This document shows positions 1-6,210 of a DNA stretch of 11,667 nucleotides, piece by piece. Made by a program: the position numbers and the translations under genes. This stretch comes from M55B157 sp965657825 (GTDB taxonomy: Bacteria > Actinomycetota > Actinomycetes > S36-B12): positions 1 to 11,667 of the forward strand of contig CBFHQG010000071.1 in assembly GCA_965657825.1 (NCBI GenBank), read 5' to 3'. The notes below the pieces were generated by a model, which saw only the letters and a list, made by a program, of their open reading frames with translations, searched no databases and had not been told where the DNA came from. The first letter of the stretch is position 1; the number at the start of each line of letters is the position of its first letter.

Positions 1-181
1 AGAGGATGCCGCTGGGCAGCAGGTGCAATGCGTAGCTCGCGTCACCGATGACAACGGTGTGCCCGGCGTTATTGCCACCCTGGTAGCGCACCACGTAGTC
101 GACGCGCTCTCCCAGCAGATCGGTGGCCTTGCCTTTTCCTTCATCACCCCACTGGGCGCCGAGTAGTGCGATGGCGGGCAT
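1..181 (-). CDS. purA: Adenylosuccinate synthetase, N-terminal part (gene runs off the left edge)
   Basis: PurA joins IMP and aspartate, using GTP, to make adenylosuccinate, the first committed step from IMP to AMP, in the cytoplasm. Reading the minus strand from the ATG at 181-179 gives 60 codons beginning MPAIALLGAQWGDEGKGK, followed by RYQGGNNAGHTVV. The GDEGKGK loop (residues 12-18, with catalytic Asp13) and NNAGHT (with catalytic His41) are PurA signatures. The family is usually about 430 residues, so only the N-terminus is here. A GAGAGG ribosome binding site lies 6 nt before the ATG. The gene is last of the visible leftward run, 84 bp after the FAD protein gene. That gap holds a TTGACA (minus strand, 210-205), but I see no -10 at a suitable distance, so a private promoter is unproven. 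The same neighbours (DUF3151, aldolase) flank purA in mycobacteria. Confidence 0.97.
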   Translation of the reverse strand, partial: MPAIALLGAQWGDEGKGKATDLLGERVDYVVRYQGGNNAGHTVVIGDASYALHLLPSGIL

Positions 182-187
182 GGCGAA

Positions 188-193
188 CCTCTC
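188..193 (-). promoter_or_regulatory. Ribosome binding site of purA
   Basis: GAGAGG on the minus strand, 6 nt before the purA ATG. This marks purA as conventionally led, unlike most other genes in the window. Confidence 0.7.
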
Positions 194-265
194 ATGCAGT
201 GGTGTGTCAATCGGCACCAGGCCGTGCGGTGTACGTCGGGAGTTCCCCCGAACAGCACGCGAAGG

Positions 266-1270
266 CTATCGGACCAGGGTCGAGGCCACCTGCTGTCCCA
301 GGGCATTCCCGCTGAGCCAGGCTGATTCCGTGCGAGGGCCCCCCGCCCAGGAATCCCCGGCGAGGCCGACACCATCGACGAAACCGAACTCCTCTGGGCG
401 AGCTGCCAGCGGTCGCGCGTGGGTCCACCGCTTCACGGTGAACCAGGTGGGATCCCCCGTGGGTCGCAGCACCTCGGCCAGGGAGGCGAGCATCACCGGT
501 GCTGCTCCCAGGGGTTCGCTGAGGTGGCCGGCAGCGAGTGTGGCGGTGGAATGCGCAACGAGCACCGGCGCATCGTCACCACGACGGCTGCCATCGTTGG
601 CGATGAAGGTCAACACCGCCTCATCGTTGACGAACATCCCGTCGAAATCCTCCCAGCACACATCGTCGTAGACCGCAGTCATCGACATCACCGGCTCCCA
701 GGGTGGCCCACCGTCGAGCAGTGCTCGGGCATCCGCAACGGAGTCGTCAGCAAGTAAGGGCAGCGCTTGTGGATCGGGCACGCAGACCGCCACGGCCGCA
801 TAGTCGTCGCCGGCCACGATGATCCGATCCCCGTCACGATGGATCGGGGGGACGTCCAGGGGATGACGGATGTCGACGAGATCATCGGGGAGCGCAGCCG
901 CGAGGTCTTCCACCACCGATCGCAGGCCCCGCGGGGTTGCGTATCGAATCGGCCCGAGTTTCGGTCCGATCACCCCCCGGGTATCGGCGACGTGGAAGGT
1001 ATCGGTCCACCGTCGCGCGATGCCGCGCTCGATCAATCCGTCGACAACCCGGATGAACCGTTCATCGTGCGCGGTGAAGTACGCGGCGCCCACATCGACG
1101 ACGCGACCATCGCTAGGTGTGCCAGTACCCCTCAGGGTCTGGGTAGCCAATCTCCCACCGATCCGGTGACCGCGATCGAACACGCGAACCGGCACACCCG
1201 CCGACGCCAGCGCACCTGCGCAGGCGATCCCCGAGATCCCACCGCCGATGACGGCGACCCGGCGGCTCAC
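266..1270 (-). CDS. Renalase-like FAD-dependent amine oxidase family protein
   Basis: A 334-residue flavoprotein of the NAD(P)/FAD oxidoreductase group that includes renalase. Its N-terminus has a Rossmann FAD-binding motif (VAVIGGGISG, residues 5-14) followed by a second cofactor motif, RIGGRLAT, at about 36-43. Near the C-terminus come KRWTHARP and GLAGDSWAGGPRTESAWLSG, the segment that closes the FAD pocket in this family. Members are known or thought to oxidise small amines or dihydronicotinamide isomers; the substrate here cannot be read. I chose the GTG at 1270 because the Rossmann strand begins five residues later. The open frame continues upstream to 1639, but that part lies over the DUF3151 gene and has no family features. 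Only 4 nt separate this GTG from the DUF3151 stop and no ribosome binding site is visible, so translation is probably coupled. Confidence 0.88.
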   Translation of the reverse strand: MSRRVAVIGGGISGIACAGALASAGVPVRVFDRGHRIGGRLATQTLRGTGTPSDGRVVDVGAAYFTAHDERFIRVVDGLIERGIARRWTDTFHVADTRGVIGPKLGPIRYATPRGLRSVVEDLAAALPDDLVDIRHPLDVPPIHRDGDRIIVAGDDYAAVAVCVPDPQALPLLADDSVADARALLDGGPPWEPVMSMTAVYDDVCWEDFDGMFVNDEAVLTFIANDGSRRGDDAPVLVAHSTATLAAGHLSEPLGAAPVMLASLAEVLRPTGDPTWFTVKRWTHARPLAARPEEFGFVDGVGLAGDSWAGGPRTESAWLSGNALGQQVASTLVR

Positions 1271-1274
1271 CGCG

Positions 1275-1691
1275 TCAGCCCGCGAGGGCGTCGCGCACCG
1301 CGGGATCGCAGTCGGTGAGGAACGTCGCGCACCGCTCGGCCTCATCGGTCTCGTTGATCGCGGCGGCCGCTCGCTGCAGGGCGAACAGGCAGCGCAGGAA
1401 CCCCCGATTGGGTGCGTGCGCCCACGGCACCGGGCCATGGCCCTTCCATCCATTGCGCCGCAGAGCATCGAGGCCGCGGTGATATCCCACTCGTGCGAAC
1501 GCGTATGACTCCATGATGCGTCCTTCGTTCCATGCCGCATCGGCGAGCGCCGCCCAGGCAAGTGACGAGGTGGGGTGACGGCGCGCGACGTCATAGGCAT
1601 CAGCACCACCGTCGAGTTCGATCCGGGCTTCCACCTCATCGGGCAATAGCGTCGGAGGTGGACCCTCGAGCAGGTTCTCGTGCAAGCTCAC
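1275..1691 (-). CDS. DUF3151 family protein
   Basis: A 138-residue soluble protein of unknown function that I recognise as DUF3151, a family largely confined to Actinobacteria (M. tuberculosis Rv0360c). The N-terminal GPPPTLLPDEV (residues 10-20) is characteristic. It is followed by a helical, TPR-like stretch rich in alanine and aromatic residues (AWAALADAAWNEG, YAFARVGYHRGLDALRRNGW) and by WAHAPNRGFLRCLFALQRAA. There is no signal peptide or membrane segment. The start is GTG at 1691, preceded at 6 nt by an AGGAG that overlaps the stop codon of the aldolase gene, so the two are surely co-transcribed. The pairing with aldolase and purA is conserved in mycobacteria, which hints at a housekeeping role, but no biochemical function can be inferred. 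Confidence 0.9.
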   Translation of the reverse strand: MSLHENLLEGPPPTLLPDEVEARIELDGGADAYDVARRHPTSSLAWAALADAAWNEGRIMESYAFARVGYHRGLDALRRNGWKGHGPVPWAHAPNRGFLRCLFALQRAAAAINETDEAERCATFLTDCDPAVRDALAG

Positions 1692-1697
1692 GCGATT

Positions 1698-1702
1698 CTC
1701 CT
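1698..1702 (-). promoter_or_regulatory. Ribosome binding site of the DUF3151 gene, inside the aldolase stop codon
   Basis: AGGAG on the minus strand, 6 nt before the GTG at 1691. Its first A is the last base of the aldolase TGA. It fixes the GTG start and links translation of the two genes. Confidence 0.75.
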
Positions 1703-2592
1703 CAGGTGATCGATGCGGCGTAGATCTCGTCGATCGCCGCGCTCAGGGTCGCGGTGAACTCCTCATCAGACTGCTGGGCGCTCAGGCCCTCCGACAGGGC
1801 GCGGGAGAAGCTCGCGATCATCCCGTGGTTGGCCCGCAGGATGTCGCAGGCCTCATCGCGGCTGTATCCACCGGACAACGCCACCACGCGCAGCACCTTC
1901 GGGTGCTCCATCAGCGGAGCGTAGAAGTCGTTGTGACTGGGCAGGGAGAGCTTGAACATCACCTGCTGGCCATCGGGCACCGCGTCGAGGCCCGCCAGCA
2001 GTCGATCGCGCAGCATCTCCTCGATCGCAGCCTTGGTCGGCGAATGGATGTCGACCTCGGGTTCGAGGATCGGGACAAGCCCCGCACCGAGGATCCGCAG
2101 GCCCACCTCGAACTGCTGATCCACCACCGCGGCGACTCCGGCCTCGTTCGCGTCCTTGATCACCGAACGCATCTTGGTGCCGAAGACACCCAGGCCGGCC
2201 GCGCGCGCGAGCAACTCATCGAGACCGGGCATCGGCTTCATGACCTGTGCGCCATCCACCTCATCGGCCAGACCTTTGTCGACCTTCACGATCGGCACGA
2301 CATGCTTGACGTCCCACAGGTAGCTCGGCGTGGGCATGCCCTCGATCGCGCGATCCATCGTCTGCTCGAACAGGATCGCTGCGACCACTTTGTCACCCAC
2401 GAAGGCCGGGTTGGTGATGATCCGTGCTCGCATCGCGTGAACGAGGTCGAACATCTCCTCCTCGCTGGACCACGCCGATTCCTCGATGCCATACAAGCGC
2501 AATGCCTTGGGTGTGCTGCCCCCGCTTTGATCGAGCGCGGCGATGAATCCGGCGCCGCTTCCCATCTGGGTGCGCATCTGGTCGTTCGACAT
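1702..2592 (-). CDS. fda: Fructose-bisphosphate aldolase, class I
   Basis: Cleaves fructose 1,6-bisphosphate to dihydroxyacetone phosphate and glyceraldehyde 3-phosphate in glycolysis, and runs in reverse in gluconeogenesis. The 296-residue length and the N-terminal GFIAALDQSGGSTPKAL (residues 15-31) are those of the bacterial class I (Schiff-base, metal-independent) aldolases such as staphylococcal FdaB. Other landmarks are VPIVKVDKG (about 99-107), LVPILEPEVD (about 172-181) and VMFKLSLP, in which Lys214 is the expected Schiff-base lysine. The zinc-binding histidines of class II enzymes are absent. An AGAGGGGA ribosome binding site lies 6 nt before the ATG. It is the first gene of the leftward run. 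Mycobacteria have a class II enzyme at this position, so a non-homologous replacement appears to have occurred at the same locus. Confidence 0.95.
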   Translation of the reverse strand: MSNDQMRTQMGSGAGFIAALDQSGGSTPKALRLYGIEESAWSSEEEMFDLVHAMRARIITNPAFVGDKVVAAILFEQTMDRAIEGMPTPSYLWDVKHVVPIVKVDKGLADEVDGAQVMKPMPGLDELLARAAGLGVFGTKMRSVIKDANEAGVAAVVDQQFEVGLRILGAGLVPILEPEVDIHSPTKAAIEEMLRDRLLAGLDAVPDGQQVMFKLSLPSHNDFYAPLMEHPKVLRVVALSGGYSRDEACDILRANHGMIASFSRALSEGLSAQQSDEEFTATLSAAIDEIYAASIT

Positions 2593-2598
2593 GGTCGG

Positions 2599-2606
2599 TC
2601 CCCTCT
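2599..2606 (-). promoter_or_regulatory. Ribosome binding site of the aldolase gene
   Basis: AGAGGGGA on the minus strand, 6 nt before the ATG at 2592. Confidence 0.65.
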
Positions 2607-2657
2607 AGTGTGCGAACCCCGTCGGTGGACAGGGCCGGTCTCGATCGCGGTGCGGTC

Positions 2658-2663
2658 AGCCTA
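2658..2663 (-). promoter_or_regulatory. Possible -10 element for the aldolase operon
   Basis: TAGGCT on the minus strand fits the actinobacterial TAnnnT -10 pattern and would give a leader of roughly 60 nt. I see no good -35 partner. It is the best candidate in the 117-bp divergent gap, but unproven. Confidence 0.3.
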
Positions 2664-2696
2664 TCCCGCGACGGTGCCGTCCCGACAGGACGCCGA

Positions 2697-2702
2697 TACG
2701 GT
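2697..2702 (+). promoter_or_regulatory. Predicted -10 of a leaderless promoter, class V PLP enzyme gene
   Basis: TACGGT is followed by 7 nt and then the ATG at 2710. Another in-frame ATG at 2704 is only 1 nt past the hexamer, so it would lie upstream of the predicted transcript start. No ribosome binding site is at a useful distance. This favours 2710 as the true start. Confidence 0.5.
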
Positions 2703-2709
2703 CATGACC

Positions 2710-3930
2710 ATGCAGGAAGCCGAAGCACTCCTCGACCCCGAGCCCCTGCGTTCGGATACGCCGGGAACAGCCCACGTCACCCACCTGAATAACGCCGGCA
2801 GCGCCTTGCCGCCTCAGGTCGTGGTGGACACCCAGATCGCACACCTGCGCCGCGAGGCCGAGATCGGTGGCTACGAAGCGCATGCTGAGGCAGCACAGCG
2901 TGTTGCAGATGTTTCGGTATCTGTTGCAGGACTGATGGGCTGCCGCCCCGACCAGGTGGCGCTCGTGGAATCGGCGACCGTGGCCTGGGATCGGGCGCTG
3001 CAGGCGATCATCCACTCCGAGCCGCTCGAGCCCGGCGACCGCATCCTCATCGCATCAGCGGAGTACGCCTCCAATGTGCTCCCCCTCCTGCAGGTCGCTG
3101 CTCGAGCCGGTGCCAGCGTGCAGGTGGTGCCCGATGGTGAGGACGGATCGATCGACGTCGAGGCCTTCAACTCGATGCTCGATGAGGATGTGCGCATCGT
3201 GTCGATCACGCATGCACCGAGTCACAATGGTGTCGTCAACGATGTCGTGGCCATCGGTGACGCCTTGCGGTTCGCCGGCTCTCCCGCGTGGTACCTCGTC
3301 GATGCCTGCCAGTCGGTGGGGCAGATGACGGTGGATGCCTCGCGCATCGGCGCGGACTTCATCTCGGCAACGGGACGCAAGTTCCTGCGCGGTCCTCGAG
3401 GCACCGGATTCCTCATCGCCTCCGATCGTGCGCTGACCGACCTCGAGCCGTATCCACTCGATCTGCACTCGGCCACCTGGACCGGTGGCACCGGATATCA
3501 GGTCGCCGAAGGTGCGCGCCGATTCGAGACCTGGGAGCGGTCCTATGCCGCACTGCTGGGGATGGGTGCGGCCGTCGATAATGCGTTGGATCTCGGGTTG
3601 GACGCGATCCGCGAGCGCATCAACCATCTCGCCACGCGACTACGCACGCGGTTGGCACAGGTCGATGGGGTGACCGTGCGCGATCGCGGTGCGGTGAAGA
3701 GCGGCATCGTGACGGTCACCGTTCCTGCGCCTGGTGCGCCGGCGATGGTGCGTGCGCTACGTGAGCGCAGCATCAACACCTCACTGTCGACACCCGACTA
3801 CGCCCCCGATGAGTTCGCGCGAGGTGGGATCGACTCCATGGTGCGACTGAGTCCGCATGTCTACACCACCGACGCGGAGATCGACCTCGCCATCGCCACG
3901 ATCGCTCAATCGATCGAATCGGGGACCTGA
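2710..3930 (+). CDS. Class V aminotransferase-fold PLP-dependent enzyme
   Basis: A 406-residue soluble PLP enzyme of the class V aminotransferase/cysteine desulfurase fold. LNNAGSALPP (residues 25-34) is the usual N-terminal substrate loop, YLVDACQSVGQ (about 194-204) carries the Asp that binds the pyridine nitrogen (Asp197), and SATGRKFLRGPRGTGFL (about 218-234) holds the PLP lysine, Lys223. The pattern suits the broad group containing isopenicillin-epimerase-like and C-S lyase-like (EgtE-type) enzymes. No ergothioneine gene is nearby, so the substrate is open. I chose ATG 2710 over 2704 because a TACGGT -10 ends 7 nt before it. The frame is open back to 1825, but that part lies antisense to the aldolase gene and has no family features. 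The last 25 bp overlap the end of the convergent SpoU gene. Confidence 0.88.
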   Translation: MQEAEALLDPEPLRSDTPGTAHVTHLNNAGSALPPQVVVDTQIAHLRREAEIGGYEAHAEAAQRVADVSVSVAGLMGCRPDQVALVESATVAWDRALQAIIHSEPLEPGDRILIASAEYASNVLPLLQVAARAGASVQVVPDGEDGSIDVEAFNSMLDEDVRIVSITHAPSHNGVVNDVVAIGDALRFAGSPAWYLVDACQSVGQMTVDASRIGADFISATGRKFLRGPRGTGFLIASDRALTDLEPYPLDLHSATWTGGTGYQVAEGARRFETWERSYAALLGMGAAVDNALDLGLDAIRERINHLATRLRTRLAQVDGVTVRDRGAVKSGIVTVTVPAPGAPAMVRALRERSINTSLSTPDYAPDEFARGGIDSMVRLSPHVYTTDAEIDLAIATIAQSIESGT

Positions 3931-4589
3931 CCGAAGGAGTGGCGGCGGATCCAGGCATGCATGGCGATCGCCGCTGCAGCACCCGCGTTGATCGAGCGCG
4001 TCGAGCCGTACTGCGCGATGGACAGCACCGCCTCGCAGTCAGCGTGCGCCTGCGCGGAAAGCCCTGGCCCTTCCTGGCCGAACAACATCAGGCAGCGCTC
4101 AGGGAGCGCGTAGGTCTCCAGTGGAACGGATCCGGGCAGGTTGTCGATCCCGATGATCGGAAGCTTCTGTTCTGCGCACCACGCGAGCAGTTCGTCGATG
4201 CTGTCGTGATGACGCACGTGCTGGTATTTCTCGGTCACCATCGCCCCGCGTCGATTCCACCGACGTTTGCCGACGATGTGCACCTCGGCCACGTTGAACG
4301 CATTGGCAGTGCGGACCACCGACCCGATGTTCATATCGTGCGCGAAGTTCTCGATGCCCACATGCAGCACATGCCGGGTCCGATCGAGATCGGCGATGAT
4401 CGCCTCGAGCTTCCAGTAGCGATAGCGGTCGACGACGTTGCGGGTGTCGCCGTGTTCGAGGAATTCCGGATCCAGCCGATCGTCTCCGGCGAGTGCGATC
4501 GCCCACGCAGCCGGCCCACCCGGCCACGGCCCGACCCCCGCAACGTGATCTGCTGTGTCAGGTTCAATCGATGGCGCGCCCTCCTGCAT
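3906..4589 (-). CDS. SpoU/TrmH-family RNA 2'-O-methyltransferase (SPOUT fold)
   Basis: Transfers a methyl group from S-adenosylmethionine to a ribose 2'-OH of tRNA or rRNA; the target base is not predictable. The 227-residue protein has all three SPOUT motifs. Motif 1 is ENFAHDMNIGSVVRTANAF (80-98, with the conserved Asn87 and Arg93), motif 2 is LMLFGQEGPGLS (167-178), and motif 3 is SIAQYGSTRSINAGAAAAIA (190-209), which forms the knot that binds the cofactor. Residues 1-60 include GVGPWPGGPAAW and DRYRYWKLEAI, which I recall from actinobacterial homologues such as Rv0380c. The ATG at 4589 has no ribosome binding site, but a TACGCT -10 ends 8 nt before it, so a leaderless start fits. The gene is divergent from popT (38 bp between start codons), and its end overlaps the PLP enzyme gene by 25 bp. 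Confidence 0.92.
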   Translation of the reverse strand: MQEGAPSIEPDTADHVAGVGPWPGGPAAWAIALAGDDRLDPEFLEHGDTRNVVDRYRYWKLEAIIADLDRTRHVLHVGIENFAHDMNIGSVVRTANAFNVAEVHIVGKRRWNRRGAMVTEKYQHVRHHDSIDELLAWCAEQKLPIIGIDNLPGSVPLETYALPERCLMLFGQEGPGLSAQAHADCEAVLSIAQYGSTRSINAGAAAAIAMHAWIRRHSFGQVPDSID

Positions 4590-4597
4590 GACCCATC

Positions 4598-4603
4598 AGC
4601 GTA
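4598..4603 (-). promoter_or_regulatory. Predicted -10 of a leaderless promoter, SpoU methyltransferase gene
   Basis: TACGCT on the minus strand, 8 nt before the ATG at 4589, with no ribosome binding site between. It lies 11 bp from the divergent popT -10, so the two promoters overlap. Confidence 0.5.
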
Positions 4604-4614
4604 TTCACCCCACC

Positions 4615-4620
4615 TAGACT
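4615..4620 (+). promoter_or_regulatory. Predicted -10 of a leaderless promoter, popT
   Basis: TAGACT, then 7 nt, then the GTG at 4628. There is no ribosome binding site before the GTG. The transcript would begin at or next to the start codon. Confidence 0.55.
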
Positions 4621-4627
4621 CAGCGGC

Positions 4628-5572
4628 GTGGCAACGCCTTCGACGACCTCTACGACACCGCTGTCGGTCATCGCCAACCTCGTCAGGGGCGGCCTGATCG
4701 GAGTCGCCGAGGTCATCCCCGGTGTCAGCGGCGGCACGCTCGCCCTCATCGTGGGCATCTACGGCCGACTCATCGATGCCGGCGCGACTGTCGTCCTCGC
4801 CGCGCGACGACTGCTGCGACTGACCCGTGACGAGCCCGGTACTCGTTCAGCCGGTCGTACCTTCGCGGCTGCATCGTGGGGCCTACTCATCCCCGTCGGC
4901 CTCGGCATGGTCGCTGCGGTGATCCTCGGCGCACGGTTCATCGAGCCACTGCTCGATGACTACCCCGAGCAGATGCGTGCGGTGTTCTTCGGTCTCGTCG
5001 CAGCGGGCATCGTCGTGCCCGCCGGCATAGTGGCCCGCCTCGGGCGCTGGCGTCCGGCGGAGTTCCTGCTCGGGCTCATCGCCGCCGGTGCAGCATTCGC
5101 CCTGACCGGACTCCCACCGACTGAGATCACCGATCCGTCGTTGGTGATCGTGTTCTTCGCCGCGGCGATCGCGGTCTGCGCCCTCGTGCTGCCCGGCGTA
5201 TCCGGGTCGTTCTTGCTGCTATCGGTCGGCCTCTACGCGCCGACCATCGCCGCCGTCAACGACCGCAACATCACCTACCTCGCCGTGTTCGGACTCGGTG
5301 CGGTCCTCGGACTCGCCATCTTCGTCTCCGTGCTGCGCTGGCTGCTGGCCAACCGCCTGCGCGTGACCCTGGTGATCTTGAGCGGACTCATGCTCGGCTC
5401 GCTGCGCGCGCTATGGCCATGGCAGGACGAGGATCGCGGCCTGCTGGCACCGAGTGGCGATGTGCTGCTCGTCGTCGTCCTCGCGATACTCAGTGCCGCG
5501 GTCGTCCTCGGACTGGTCGCACTCGAGCGGCGCTTCGCAGCGAGCGAAGCCGACGCCGATCTGGTCCGCTAA
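4628..5572 (+). CDS. popT: DUF368 polyprenyl-phosphate transporter (PopT type)
   Basis: A 314-residue polytopic membrane protein of the DUF368 family. Characterised members (PopT) return the lipid carrier undecaprenyl phosphate, or decaprenyl phosphate in some Actinobacteria, across the cytoplasmic membrane after wall and surface polymer synthesis. The fold's internal duplication is visible: VIPGVSGGTLALIVGIY (29-45) and VLPGVSGSFLLLSVGLY (187-203) are two copies of the signature re-entrant segment. Several hydrophobic spans follow each copy, and a last one lies near 278-300. The start is GTG at 4628, set by the TAGACT -10 ending 7 nt upstream and by GGLIGVAEVIPG near the N-terminus. Length is normal. 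The gene converges on pyrE across a 66-bp gap holding an inverted repeat. Its function is assigned from the family, not from these neighbours. Confidence 0.9.
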   Translation: MATPSTTSTTPLSVIANLVRGGLIGVAEVIPGVSGGTLALIVGIYGRLIDAGATVVLAARRLLRLTRDEPGTRSAGRTFAAASWGLLIPVGLGMVAAVILGARFIEPLLDDYPEQMRAVFFGLVAAGIVVPAGIVARLGRWRPAEFLLGLIAAGAAFALTGLPPTEITDPSLVIVFFAAAIAVCALVLPGVSGSFLLLSVGLYAPTIAAVNDRNITYLAVFGLGAVLGLAIFVSVLRWLLANRLRVTLVILSGLMLGSLRALWPWQDEDRGLLAPSGDVLLVVVLAILSAAVVLGLVALERRFAASEADADLVR

Positions 5573-5588
5573 CGCCATTTTCGAGCGC

Positions 5589-5635
5589 TTCTTCGGGCGA
5601 ACGAGGCCCATATAGGGCGCGATTCGCCCGAAGAA
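5589..5635. terminator. Nested inverted repeat between popT and pyrE, probable bidirectional terminator
   Basis: Perfect 13-bp arms, TTCTTCGGGCGAA at 5589-5601 and TTCGCCCGAAGAA at 5623-5635. The 21-nt loop contains a second small hairpin, GCCC-ATATA-GGGC (5606-5618). The repeat starts 16 nt after the popT stop and ends 3 nt from the pyrE stop, where a terminator serving both converging genes is expected. No T-tract follows on either strand, which is common for actinobacterial terminators. A protein-binding site is the alternative. Confidence 0.75.
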
Positions 5636-5638
5636 CGG

Positions 5639-6187
5639 CTACAGGCCGAGGTCGGCGAGGGAGTAGGCGGCGGCGTACTCCAGCCCTGCCGCCTCGACCG
5701 CCTCGCGGGCACCGCGATCGACGATGACCGCCACCCCGACGACCTGCGCACCCACCTCGCGCAGCGCCTCCACCGCCGTCAGCACCGATGAGCCGGTCGT
5801 CGAGGTGTCCTCGACAGCGAGCACCCGACGTCCCGCGACATCCGGGCCCTCGATCCGCCGCTGCAATCCGTGCGCCTTGCCCTCCTTGCGCACCACGAAC
5901 GCATCGAGTGGCCGCCCGTGGGAGGCAGCCGAAGCATGCAGCATTGCGGTCGCCACCGGATCCGCGCCCAGCGTCAGTCCACCCACCGCATCGAAGGCCC
6001 AGTCCTCAGTCAGGTCGAGCATCACACGCCCCACCAACGGTGCAGCCACCGAATCGAGGGTGATGCGGCGCAGATCGATGTAGTACTCGGCCTGTGCGCC
6101 ACTGGACAGGGTGACGGTGCCATGGACGACCGCTTTATCGAGGATCTCCTCGCGCAGTGCGCTCCAGGCAGGGGATTCCATCGGCAT
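5639..6187 (-). CDS. pyrE: Orotate phosphoribosyltransferase
   Basis: Makes orotidine 5'-monophosphate from orotate and PRPP, the fifth step of pyrimidine synthesis. The 182-residue length is normal for the actinobacterial form. The PRPP-binding loop is VLAVEDTSTTGSS (122-134), the flexible catalytic loop is VRKEGKAHG (99-107, with Arg100, Lys101 and Lys104), and SSGAQAEYYIDLRR (28-41) is the substrate-side N-terminal motif. The ATG at 6187 was chosen because a TAGGGT -10 ends exactly 6 nt before it, which predicts a leaderless transcript; ATG 6181 is also in frame. The gene stands alone on its strand, divergent from the 6211 gene with 23 bp between start codons. No upstream room exists for a PyrR or attenuator leader, so regulation by a 5' leader is unlikely. 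Confidence 0.96.
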   Translation of the reverse strand: MPMESPAWSALREEILDKAVVHGTVTLSSGAQAEYYIDLRRITLDSVAAPLVGRVMLDLTEDWAFDAVGGLTLGADPVATAMLHASAASHGRPLDAFVVRKEGKAHGLQRRIEGPDVAGRRVLAVEDTSTTGSSVLTAVEALREVGAQVVGVAVIVDRGAREAVEAAGLEYAAAYSLADLGL

Positions 6188-6193
6188 AGGCCC

Positions 6194-6203
6194 ACCCTAG
6201 GGT
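6194..6203. promoter_or_regulatory. Palindromic -10 element apparently shared by pyrE and the divergent 6211 gene
   Basis: ACCCTAGGGT is a perfect palindrome. It reads as TAGGGT on the plus strand (6198-6203, 7 nt before the ATG at 6211) and as TAGGGT on the minus strand (6199-6194, 6 nt before the pyrE ATG at 6187). Both genes therefore appear leaderless and fired from overlapping -10 hexamers. No clear -35 is seen either way. Confidence 0.5.
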
Positions 6204-6210
6204 GCAGCAC

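Noticed and set aside
205..210. TTGACA on the minus strand before purA as a -35 element
   Set aside because: No TAnnnT lies 16-19 nt downstream before the ribosome binding site, so a promoter cannot be supported, although it is one of few perfect TTGACA words in a gap.
1271..1639. N-terminal extension of the renalase-like frame
   Set aside because: It overlaps the recognisable DUF3151 gene in another frame and is Arg/Ser/Thr-rich without motifs, and the Rossmann motif starts right after the GTG at 1270.
1825..2709. Long plus-strand open frame upstream of the class V PLP enzyme
   Set aside because: It lies antisense to the aldolase gene, has a His/Arg/Leu-rich composition typical of the opposite strand of G+C-rich coding DNA, and shows no family motif. 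The PLP enzyme's homology begins after about 2780.
5533..5553. Small inverted repeat (GCTTCG ... CGAAGC) at the 3' end of popT as a terminator
   Set aside because: The stem is only 6 bp, lies inside coding sequence, and is far weaker than the 13-bp repeat just downstream.
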